Positions 1 through 6,508 of a stretch of DNA of 16,347 bases are shown piece by piece (positions within the stretch are counted from its first letter, which is position 1; every line of letters starts with the position of its first letter). A model generated the notes under the pieces. The model saw only the letters and a list, made by a program, of their open reading frames with translations. It was not told the DNA's origin and ran no database searches. Both the position numbers and the translations under genes were made by a program. Source of the stretch: Actinomycetes bacterium. GTDB lineage: Bacteria; Actinomycetota; Acidimicrobiia; Acidimicrobiales; RAAP-2. The stretch is taken from NCBI GenBank assembly GCA_025352305.1, contig JANXTQ010000126.1, positions 1 through 16,347 of the forward strand, in the 5' to 3' direction.

Positions 1-423
1 AATTTCGCTGCGGCTCTCTAACGGGGCGCTCTGGTCGCTCGCGTGCGCACTGATCTGGTGACCCCGAGGACGTGACGCGAAGTAGGCGTCACTCACGGCG
101 TCCTCCAGTTTTTCAACGGGACCCTCGATTCGAACTTGGCGACCTAGTGGCTCGGCGTACCAGAGGATCGATGCGTAAGGGTTCTCCGAGAGGTCGGATC
201 CCTTGCGCGAGTTGTAGTTGGTAAAAAATCCGTACCCGCGTTCACTTCGGTGACGCAGCAGCACCATGCGTGCGCTCGCACGTCCCGTCAGCGTCGAGGT
301 CACAATCGTGATCGCCTCCGGTTCACGAACGACACTGCGCGCCTCGTCGAACCAACGATCAAACTGCACAAACGGGCTCTCGCTCGCCTGGTTCACGTCG
401 AAGCTGACCCAGCGACTTGTCAC
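1..423 (-). CDS. pdxH: Pyridoxamine/pyridoxine 5'-phosphate oxidase, N-terminal 141 residues (cut by window edge)
   Basis: FMN enzyme that oxidises pyridoxine or pyridoxamine 5'-phosphate to pyridoxal 5'-phosphate (PLP), the last step of vitamin B6 salvage. I translated it from the sequence; it runs off the left edge. Visible family motifs are ARMVLLR (residues 51-57, FMN phosphate region), GYGFFTNYNSRKG (63-75), LGRQVRIEG (93-101) and ASRPRGHQISAHASDQS (116-132), which match true PdxH (RIVLLK, FYTN..SRK, RQV..G, SRP..SQIGAW..QS) better than F420-binding relatives. The chosen start is GTG at 423, whose GTGA overlaps the tsaD stop by 4 bases, so the gene is the next member of the long minus-strand run. 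PLP is the cofactor of alanine racemase in the same run. The C-terminal part, with the remaining FMN and substrate contacts, lies outside the window. Confidence 0.9.
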   Translation of the reverse strand, partial: MTSRWVSFDVNQASESPFVQFDRWFDEARSVVREPEAITIVTSTLTGRASARMVLLRHRSERGYGFFTNYNSRKGSDLSENPYASILWYAEPLGRQVRIEGPVEKLEDAVSDAYFASRPRGHQISAHASDQSAPLESRSEI

Positions 424-1427
424 GAGAGTTGACTGAGCGACCAGTTCGGCGTCGCTCCCAGTTCGTGTGCACTCGGTCCGTCGTGCATAAAGCGGTAGAG
501 CCCGGCTGCGGCGATCATCGCCGCGTTGTCGGTGCAGTTAGCGAAACTCGGCAGATGACATTCGAGACCTCGCTGCTCGGCCAACTCCGCCATGCCGGCG
601 CGTAAGGCCGAATTGGCAGCGACTCCGCCCGCGAGCGCGACACCGGCGACGTCGTATTCATCGAGGGCTTGACGGGTTTTTCTCAGTAACTGTTCGGCGA
701 CCGCGCTCTGAAACGCTGCGGCGACGTCAGCGAGCGCGACATCGGGAAACTTTTCACTCGCGCGAACCACGGCGGTCTTCAGTCCTGAAAAGGACAGGTC
801 CAAAGTGGCGCCCGTCATGGAGACGGGCAACTTCAGTGCACTGCGGTCACCGCCCTGGGCCAGTTTGTCGATGACGGGACCTCCGGGATAACCGAGACCC
901 AACCATCGAGCGACCTTGTCGTACGCCTCGCCGGCGGCGTCGTCGATGGTCTCGCCCAGTACACGGTGAACCCCGGGCGATTCGTGCAGCACCAGTGCGC
1001 TGTGACCGCCCGAAACCAACAGCGTTAGAACTGGCCATTTCATTTCGGGGTTTTCGAGCAGCGGCGCAAAGAGGTGACCTTCGAGATGATTGACACCCAC
1101 AAAGGGAATATCCCACGCGAGTGCGTAGCCTTTCGCGGCCGACAAGCCAACGAGCAACGATCCAACCAATCCGGGACCGCTCGTGACGGCAACGGCATCG
1201 ATCTGCGGGGCGAGCGGATCTAAACCAGCTTCGCTTAGCGCGCGCAACACCACCTCGCTGATCGTGTGCAGGTGCGCGCGTCCCGCGAGCTCGGGAACGA
1301 CGCCGCCGAACGCTCGATGCTGATCAATCGACGACTCGACTACGGACGAGCGAACCGCGAAACGGTCGTCGACGACCGCGGCGGCAGTTTCGTCGCAGCT
1401 CGTTTCAATTCCCAGAACAACGGTCAT
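420..1427 (-). CDS. tsaD: tRNA N6-threonylcarbamoyladenosine transferase TsaD
   Basis: Cytoplasmic enzyme that transfers the threonylcarbamoyl group to A37 of ANN-decoding tRNAs (t6A), acting with TsaB and TsaE. The 335 residues are the usual bacterial length. Visible hallmarks: GIETSCDETAAA at 6-17 (ASKHA fold phosphate loop), TSGPGLVGSLLVG at 82-94, the metal-binding pair in NHLEGH (His114 and His118), SFSGLKTAV, GGVAANSALR, and CTDNAAMIA near the C terminus with the conserved Asp. It starts with ATG 9 bases after the rimI stop and overlaps pdxH by 4 bases. Both partners, tsaE and tsaB, lie just upstream, so three t6A genes are together; the first-step gene tsaC is not in the window. No deviation from the family was seen. 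Confidence 0.98.
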   Translation of the reverse strand: MTVVLGIETSCDETAAAVVDDRFAVRSSVVESSIDQHRAFGGVVPELAGRAHLHTISEVVLRALSEAGLDPLAPQIDAVAVTSGPGLVGSLLVGLSAAKGYALAWDIPFVGVNHLEGHLFAPLLENPEMKWPVLTLLVSGGHSALVLHESPGVHRVLGETIDDAAGEAYDKVARWLGLGYPGGPVIDKLAQGGDRSALKLPVSMTGATLDLSFSGLKTAVVRASEKFPDVALADVAAAFQSAVAEQLLRKTRQALDEYDVAGVALAGGVAANSALRAGMAELAEQRGLECHLPSFANCTDNAAMIAAAGLYRFMHDGPSAHELGATPNWSLSQLS

Positions 1428-1436
1428 GACGTCACG

Positions 1437-1922
1437 TTAAATGGAGTTATCAAGCAACGGGCGCGTCGTGATGTCGGCCCACAGCACGAGTGCATCTTCG
1501 CCAATTCGGCTGTAGTAGTTCTTCCTAATTCCTACTGGCGCGAATCCGAAGCGTCGATACAGCTCCTGAGCCCGCAGATTGGAGCTTGCGACCTCCAACG
1601 TGGCCCGTTCGCACCCACGCTCAATGGCTGCTGGCCAGACCTCTTCGAGCAGCGAGGACGCCACGCCACGACTTTGGTGCTCGGGCCGAGTACCCAGGGT
1701 GTTGATGTGCATCTCGTCCAGAACAAACATCACGCCGAGGTACCCGAGCAGCACACCGTTTTCGAAAGCCGCGCTGTAGCGCCGATTCTCTGAGTTCGTG
1801 ATCTCTTCGAGCAGCATGCGCCGGCTCCACGGTTCGGGGAACTGCGCATTTTCAATCTCGAGAATCTCGGGCAGGTCCCGTCGCGCCACGGTTCGAATTC
1901 GCCACGGCGTCTCAGTCATCAT
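1437..1922 (-). CDS. rimI: Ribosomal protein S18-alanine N-acetyltransferase RimI (GNAT family)
   Basis: GNAT-fold acetyltransferase that uses acetyl-CoA to acetylate protein N termini, classically Ala1 of ribosomal protein S18. The 161 residues match the family length. Visible: the RimI-type N-terminal region IENAQFPEPWS (23-33), the acetyl-CoA pyrophosphate loop QSRGVA at 83-88, LEVASSNLRAQELYRRFGF at 109-127 (typical RimI block, with Tyr122 at the usual catalytic tyrosine place), and NYY followed by GEDALVLW at 135-148. Two ATGs are adjacent; the first, at 1922, overlaps the tsaB stop as ATGA and was chosen, while the second, at 1919, would remove one residue. rimI between tsaB and tsaD is common in actinobacteria. 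The protein target is inferred; RimI proteins in this setting can have a wider substrate range. Confidence 0.93.
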   Translation of the reverse strand: MMTETPWRIRTVARRDLPEILEIENAQFPEPWSRRMLLEEITNSENRRYSAAFENGVLLGYLGVMFVLDEMHINTLGTRPEHQSRGVASSLLEEVWPAAIERGCERATLEVASSNLRAQELYRRFGFAPVGIRKNYYSRIGEDALVLWADITTRPLLDNSI

Positions 1923-2605
1923 GAGGAGCGCTGACGGGTCGTGAAGTTCGCCACGGCGTCGGCTTCGCGCAAGTAGAGCGGCACAATTTCTTCACACGCG
2001 CTACGCCACTGAGCAATGGCCAACATCTCATCGAGTGACGGCACCACGTCAACTCGAATCTGTACCTGGCCAATCGACGCGAATAGATCACCGTAACGCT
2101 GCACCCCGTCGCCACTAATCGTGACGGTGTGCTCAGCCTTGTTCAACTGCTGGATGATTTCATCGGGAGTTGTTACCAACGCGGGACCCGTAGCTTCGAG
2201 CCCGTCGACGTCGTTGGTTAACTCAAAGGACTGCGCAAAAAGTTCTCCCCGTCGCGCGTCAACGAGTGCGTACATTGCTCCGCGCACTCCGCTTCGCGCG
2301 GCGCTGCGCGCCAAGAGTTCGAGTGACGTCGCGGCGACCATCTCGGCTCCGACTCCGTGGGCGAGTGCCTGCGCGGTGGCGATCCCGACGCGTAAACCCG
2401 TAAAAAGTCCGGGTCCTCGGTCGGCTACAACGCGAGTGAGATCGCGAGCAACCAGGCAATGCTCGCTGAGCAGATCGCGAATTCCCGCCGTCAGCACCTC
2501 GGTGTGGCGGCGTTCGAGGTCCAGTATTCGTATGTACGAGCGTCCGTTGGTATGTAGACCAATCGCGCACGCCGTCGTGGCGGTCTCAATCGCCAAAATA
2601 TTCAT
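1919..2605 (-). CDS. tsaB: tRNA threonylcarbamoyladenosine biosynthesis protein TsaB
   Basis: Catalytically inactive paralogue of TsaD that forms a heterodimer with it and is required for t6A formation on tRNA. The 228 residues begin [17 protein letters not shown], the family N terminus. Visible: DRGPGLFTGLRVGIATA, corresponding to the GPGSFTGLRIG signature (here Leu replaces the usual Ser), YALVDARRGELFAQ, and PLYLREADA near the end, matching the PxYLRxPDA signature. The start at 2605 was chosen because its ATGA overlaps the tsaE stop and because it gives the family N terminus; an open frame continues 20 codons further upstream but is inside tsaE. The stop overlaps the rimI start, so the gene is coupled on both sides. 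Confidence 0.96.
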   Translation of the reverse strand: MNILAIETATTACAIGLHTNGRSYIRILDLERRHTEVLTAGIRDLLSEHCLVARDLTRVVADRGPGLFTGLRVGIATAQALAHGVGAEMVAATSLELLARSAARSGVRGAMYALVDARRGELFAQSFELTNDVDGLEATGPALVTTPDEIIQQLNKAEHTVTISGDGVQRYGDLFASIGQVQIRVDVVPSLDEMLAIAQWRSACEEIVPLYLREADAVANFTTRQRSS

Positions 2606-3081
2606 TCGGCGCTCCACTCGATTAGCTCCGTTACGCGACCATCGCTGAGCGGCCCCGAGACGCACAGTGTTCGCGACTCATCGTCGTCAAGACGAAAGGT
2701 GAGTGTCATGACGTCAGTTCCGAACACCGACGCAGCGAGTTCTCCCCACTCGACCAGCGCCACTGCGTCTTCTTCAACGAGCTCGCCGAGTGCTAAATCC
2801 AGCACCTCGCCGAGGTGCTCAACTCGATAGACGTCCGCGTGATGAAGGGTCTTAATTCCCTGAGCGTTGTGACAGTCGTGTTGACGCACAACGGTAAAAG
2901 TCGGGCTCGTGACGCGCTCACGAACGCCCAGTCCACGAGCGACCCCCTGCGTAAAAGTCGTCTTGCCCGCACCGAGCTGGCCGTCCAACAAGACAACGTC
3001 ACCTGGTTGAAGTACCCGGGCAAACTCTTCACCGGCTCGTTGAGTGTCAAGAGCGCTGGTGCAGTGACGACTCCAACTCAC
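2602..3081 (-). CDS. tsaE: tRNA threonylcarbamoyladenosine biosynthesis ATPase TsaE
   Basis: P-loop ATPase that drives the TsaB-TsaD cycle in t6A synthesis. The 159 residues fit the family. Visible: Walker [10 protein letters not shown] at 34-42, the SPTFT switch segment at 59-63, HHADVYR at 80-86 with the conserved Asp83, and VEWGE at 110-114 near the Walker B-like strand. The start is GTG at 3081, overlapping the stop of the upstream uracil-DNA glycosylase as GTGA; the stop overlaps tsaB as ATGA. In most actinobacteria tsaE directly follows alr; here a glycosylase gene is inserted between them. Confidence 0.96.
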   Translation of the reverse strand: MSWSRHCTSALDTQRAGEEFARVLQPGDVVLLDGQLGAGKTTFTQGVARGLGVRERVTSPTFTVVRQHDCHNAQGIKTLHHADVYRVEHLGEVLDLALGELVEEDAVALVEWGELAASVFGTDVMTLTFRLDDDESRTLCVSGPLSDGRVTELIEWSAE

Positions 3082-3632
3082 GAGCGCTTTCCACTCAGTA
3101 GGGCTGCAACTACTCGCAGATCGCTTCGCATCATGGCCGTCACGTTAGGCACCCCGCGCAGCGCCGCGGCCGGGTGATAGGTCGGAACAACGCTGAGGGC
3201 TCCCAACTGAATGACCTGTCCGTGCAGGTCACCAATCTTGGCCGAGGTCTTAAGCACCGCGCGTGCGGCCGTATTACCCAGCGTCACCATGATGGCGTCG
3301 GCGAAACGTTCGACCTGTTCGTCCCACCACAGCGAGCACGCCTCGATCTCAACGCGCCGTGGAGTGCGGTTAGCGGGCGGGCGGCACTTGACGACACTGG
3401 TCACAAAGCATTCCTCGCGGGTGAGACCGGTTTCTTCCTCAATCAGCGAGAAGAGCAGTTGACCACTTCGACCAATGAAGGGCAGGCCCGATTCGTCTTC
3501 ACTCTTTCCGGGCGCCTCACCAATAACTACGAGTGCAGCGTCGTAGGAGCCAGATCCGACGACCACTCGCTGGCGCGTCAGTGACAGCTCACAGCGAGTG
3601 CACGTCGATGCGCGCACGAACAGGTCGTCCAT
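3078..3632 (-). CDS. Uracil-DNA glycosylase, family 4 (iron-sulfur type)
   Basis: Removes uracil from DNA to start base-excision repair. The 184 residues carry the family 4 plan: CTRC at 11-14, GEAPGKSEDESGLPFIGRSG at 38-57 (motif 1 with the GEAPG core and the E-x-x-G-x-P-F-G-R-G block), SVVKCRPP at 79-86, EAC ending at Cys99, and the active-site loop HPAAALR starting at His153. Cys11, Cys14, Cys83 and Cys99 have the spacing (CX2C, then CX15C) expected of a [4Fe-4S] site. Start ATG 3632 shares its A with the alr stop (TAATG); the stop overlaps tsaE (GTGA). Family 5 enzymes are related, but motif 1 fits family 4 better. Its place in a racemase/t6A run looks like a lineage-specific insertion. 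Confidence 0.92.
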   Translation of the reverse strand: MDDLFVRASTCTRCELSLTRQRVVVGSGSYDAALVVIGEAPGKSEDESGLPFIGRSGQLLFSLIEEETGLTREECFVTSVVKCRPPANRTPRRVEIEACSLWWDEQVERFADAIMVTLGNTAARAVLKTSAKIGDLHGQVIQLGALSVVPTYHPAAALRGVPNVTAMMRSDLRVVAALLSGKRS

Positions 3633-4783
3633 TACTCCACAACAACGCGTGGAACGCGTGCGCCAATGCCGCAGAGAATCTCCCAGGTGATGGTGCCGGC
3701 CCAGGTTGCCCAGGTCTCGGCACTGAGCGTGTGAGCACCCTGAGTGCCGAGCAGCACAACCTCGTCGCCAACGGCCACTGAGGAGCCGTTGCAGTCCACT
3801 ACCAACTGGTCCATCGTCACTGCTCCGGCGAGTGGGTAACGCTGCGAATTAATGAGTACCTCGGCGCCGGCGTCAAACATTCGGCGGGGATAGCCATCGG
3901 CGTATCCAAACGGGACGGTCGCGACACAGGACGAAACAGCCAGCTCACGTCGACGTCCGTAGCTCGGGCGCTCACCCGCTGCGAGTTGGCGAACGGCCGT
4001 GACGCGAGCGTGAAGCGACATTGCGGGTCGCAACTGCAGATTGCGTTCACTCAGCACGGCGCCCAGCGCCGGGTCCGGCAGATATCCGTACAGCGCGAGA
4101 CCAACACGGGCCATCGTGCGCCGCGACTCAACAATTCCAATGGCGGCGGCGGAGTTCGCCGTGTGGATGATGGCGGGTTCAATTCCACGCGCACGCACGC
4201 GCGCCAATGCCGCATCAAAACGCGCCAACTGCTCGACGCAGTAAGCGCGGTCGCTCGCGGTCGACGAATCCGCCACGGAAAAATGCGTATAGATACCTTC
4301 AATCACCACGTTGGGTGATGACGTCAGGACGTCGAGGGTGTCGTCCAGTTCGTCGGGGCTAATTCCCATGCGATGCATTCCGGTATCGATCTTTAAATGA
4401 ACGCTGTGTCGCCCTCCTAGCGCGGCGGCTTCACTGACGGCGGCGCGCGCTCCGTCGACGGATCCAATCGTGAGAGTGAGTGCCGCTTCGAGGGCGTCAC
4501 GCACGGTTTCGCGCGGCGTTTCAGCGAGCAGGAGAATGGGATCGGTCAATCCAGCGTTGCGCAGTTCAAAGCCTTCGTCGAAGATGGCCACCGCGAGGCC
4601 CGCTGCTCCCGAGCTCGCCAAGGTCTCCGCGGCGAGTAACGCACCGTGGCCGTAACCGTTGGCCTTGACGACGGCGCACACTGCGGTGTCGCCCAAAAGT
4701 TCGCGCATGACCGCCGCGTTATGGCGCAGCGCCGAACGACTAATTTCAGCCCACGCCGGTCGACGAACTCCCTCAACCGCCAT
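3632..4783 (-). CDS. alr: Alanine racemase
   Basis: PLP-dependent enzyme that converts L-alanine to D-alanine for peptidoglycan. The 383 residues match the family. Visible: PAWAEISRSALRHN at 9-22, the PLP lysine in VVKANGYGHG (Lys40), KIDTGMHRMG at 131-140, HTANSAA, RVGLALYGY at 226-234, SYGR with the catalytic tyrosine candidate Tyr275, and GYADGYPR at 293-300. The start at 4783 gives the standard N terminus and has GGAGAG 7 bases upstream; the open frame extends 12 codons further, inside nnr, and is not favoured. The gene overlaps the 3' end of nnr by 11 bases and shares a base with the next gene. Its cofactor is the product of pdxH at the far end of the same run. Confidence 0.97.
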   Translation of the reverse strand: MAVEGVRRPAWAEISRSALRHNAAVMRELLGDTAVCAVVKANGYGHGALLAAETLASSGAAGLAVAIFDEGFELRNAGLTDPILLLAETPRETVRDALEAALTLTIGSVDGARAAVSEAAALGGRHSVHLKIDTGMHRMGISPDELDDTLDVLTSSPNVVIEGIYTHFSVADSSTASDRAYCVEQLARFDAALARVRARGIEPAIIHTANSAAAIGIVESRRTMARVGLALYGYLPDPALGAVLSERNLQLRPAMSLHARVTAVRQLAAGERPSYGRRRELAVSSCVATVPFGYADGYPRRMFDAGAEVLINSQRYPLAGAVTMDQLVVDCNGSSVAVGDEVVLLGTQGAHTLSAETWATWAGTITWEILCGIGARVPRVVVE

Positions 4784-6140
4784 GAGCAAACTCTCCGAGT
4801 ACGTCGCCCACCGCGTCACCTAAGCGGTGCGCACCCCCGTAGGTCACGAGGCGCTGGCCCGCTTCAGCGTGCAACTGTGCGGCCAGTGACGCCGCCGCTA
4901 ACGCAGCGTGACCTCGCGCGAGCGCCGCACCAATCATCCCAGCGAGAACGTCGCCCGTTCCCGCGGTCGCAAGCGCCGACGTGCCGGCAGTGACAACGCG
5001 AACGTCTCCGTTGGGGTCCGCCACGACAGTTATTGGTCCCTTCAAAAGAACCGTGCAGTGCGTCTGTGCGGCGAGCTCTGACGCGGCAGAGATTCGGTCA
5101 TCTCCGGGTTCGCTGCCAACGAGGGCGGTGAACTCACCCTCGTGCGGCGTGAGGATGACGGGTGAATCAGGAAACTGTCGATTGGCCAGCCAGCGAACGT
5201 CCACGGCGTGAAGAGCATCGGCGTCCAGCACCAGCGGCACGCGACAGCGATCGACGAGTGAGCGAACGGCTTGGCGAATCGCGGGAGTTCTACCGAGGCC
5301 GGGACCAATGACAACAGCGTGTAGGCGTGTCGAGACCGATACCGTGATCTCGTTCAGTCCCTCGACACTCGATTCCAAACGAACGGCCTCGCCGGGCAGC
5401 TCGCCGAATCGACCGGCCTTAAGTCCCGGTACGCACACGCGCACCATGGACGCTCCCGCGCACAGCGCACCCGTGACGGCGAGTTGTGCCGCTCCGAGCA
5501 TGGTCGCAGAACCGGCCACTACGAGCACCGAGTGGCGCCACTTGTGATCGTCGCGGTGCTGGCGAACAAAGTTCGCGAGATCGTCGTGCTGCACGACGCC
5601 ACTGCGAGAGTGAGAAACGATTCCCAGTTGCGCACAACGCCGCTCGCCCACGAACTCGCGAGCCGGGCCAATGAGGTGCGCGCGTTTGAACGCACCGAAG
5701 GCCAACGTCACGTCGGCGACCATGGGTCGCCCCAGCAACTGGCCACTATCGGGGTCAACTCCCGAGGGCAGATCGCAGGCGAGAACCAGTGTGCGGTCAT
5801 CGACATTTGGTGCAAAGTAGTCGCGAGAACACCCGAGGCCGTACGCCGCGTCAATCACGAGGTCGTAACCGTCCAGAGTGTGAGGAGCGTTCGTGGCGTC
5901 AAACACGCTGACTTGTGCGCCGCGCTGGGCTAACCACTGCGACGCGACGCGACCGTCGGCACCGTTGAGACCCGGACCGGCGACCACCGCAACCTTCTTG
6001 GCGTAGATGCCCTTTAACATGCCGCGCGCCGTGGCGCCGAGGGCGCACCCCGCACGAGCGACGAGTTCGCCGCTGCCGTATTTCTGAACGGCGAGCGCGT
6101 CAGCGTCGCGCATTTCGCTTTGGCTTAGCAGCGCGATCAC
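4773..6140 (-). CDS. nnr: Bifunctional NAD(P)H-hydrate epimerase / ADP-dependent NAD(P)H-hydrate dehydratase
   Basis: Repairs damaged (hydrated) NADH and NADPH. The N-terminal half (about 1-195, YjeF_N fold) interconverts R and S hydrates; the C-terminal half (about 200-455, carbohydrate-kinase fold) dehydrates the S form with ADP. N half: VVAGPGLNGADGRVASQWL at 52-70, YDLVIDAAYGLG at 92-103 and CDLPSGVDPDSG at 122-133. C half: GSATMLGAAQLA at 210-221, IGPGLGR at 278-284, TPHEGEF at 331-337 and GTGDVLAG at 394-401. The start is GTG 6140, which overlaps the acpS stop as GTGA and gives the family N terminus; an open frame reaches 21 codons upstream inside acpS. The epimerase loop normally reads NNGGDG; here it is LNGADG. 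The gene is also called yjeF in older annotation. Confidence 0.95.
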   Translation of the reverse strand: MIALLSQSEMRDADALAVQKYGSGELVARAGCALGATARGMLKGIYAKKVAVVAGPGLNGADGRVASQWLAQRGAQVSVFDATNAPHTLDGYDLVIDAAYGLGCSRDYFAPNVDDRTLVLACDLPSGVDPDSGQLLGRPMVADVTLAFGAFKRAHLIGPAREFVGERRCAQLGIVSHSRSGVVQHDDLANFVRQHRDDHKWRHSVLVVAGSATMLGAAQLAVTGALCAGASMVRVCVPGLKAGRFGELPGEAVRLESSVEGLNEITVSVSTRLHAVVIGPGLGRTPAIRQAVRSLVDRCRVPLVLDADALHAVDVRWLANRQFPDSPVILTPHEGEFTALVGSEPGDDRISAASELAAQTHCTVLLKGPITVVADPNGDVRVVTAGTSALATAGTGDVLAGMIGAALARGHAALAAASLAAQLHAEAGQRLVTYGGAHRLGDAVGDVLGEFAHGG

Positions 6141-6508
6141 AGTTTCGTTCCAATGACCACCGCGCCGGCGCTCAGCGCCGAATGACTGAGAGTAACGAGC
6201 CACGAGTTGACGCCGAGTTCATCGCCACGTCGTGCCGCGCCGTCGCTCAAGCGCAGGCTCGGAGCGCCACTCGGGTCTCGGCACACTTCCACGTCACGAA
6301 AACGAACGGCTCCGAGGCCCACTCCGAGCACCTTCCAGGTGGCTTCCTTCGCGGCAAATCGGGCCGCGAGACGTTCGGGTCGATGATTGGCGTCGGCGAT
6401 TTCCCGAGACGTAAATAGGCGGTCGATCACCCGAGGTCGACGTCGAAGCACCTGAGCAAAACGCTCCACGTCAACAAGGTCGAGCCCGACGCCGACGATC
6501 TGGCTCAT
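6137..6508 (-). CDS. acpS: Holo-[acyl-carrier-protein] synthase AcpS
   Basis: Transfers 4'-phosphopantetheine from coenzyme A to apo-acyl carrier protein, activating fatty acid synthesis; it acts as a trimer in the cytoplasm. The 123 residues match the short AcpS type. Visible: GVGLDLVDVERF at 6-17 with Mg-binding Asp10, LFTSREI at 31-37, and RLAARFAAKEATWKVLG at 46-62 with the conserved Glu55, followed by VSLSH-like VTLSHS near the C terminus. ATG 6508 overlaps the glmS stop as ATGA, and its own stop overlaps nnr. The acpS-nnr-alr neighbourhood is widespread in Gram-positive bacteria, which supports the assignment. Confidence 0.96.
   Translation of the reverse strand: MSQIVGVGLDLVDVERFAQVLRRRPRVIDRLFTSREIADANHRPERLAARFAAKEATWKVLGVGLGAVRFRDVEVCRDPSGAPSLRLSDGAARRGDELGVNSWLVTLSHSALSAGAVVIGTKL

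Noticed and set aside
1266..1793. 175-codon plus-strand reading frame opposite tsaD and rimI
   Set aside because: Antisense to two supported genes and crosses their junction; no motif recognised.
2121..2648. 175-codon plus-strand reading frame opposite tsaB
   Set aside because: It is antisense to a well-supported tsaB, is rich in Ser/Arg/Ala as expected of a shadow frame, and has no recognisable motif.
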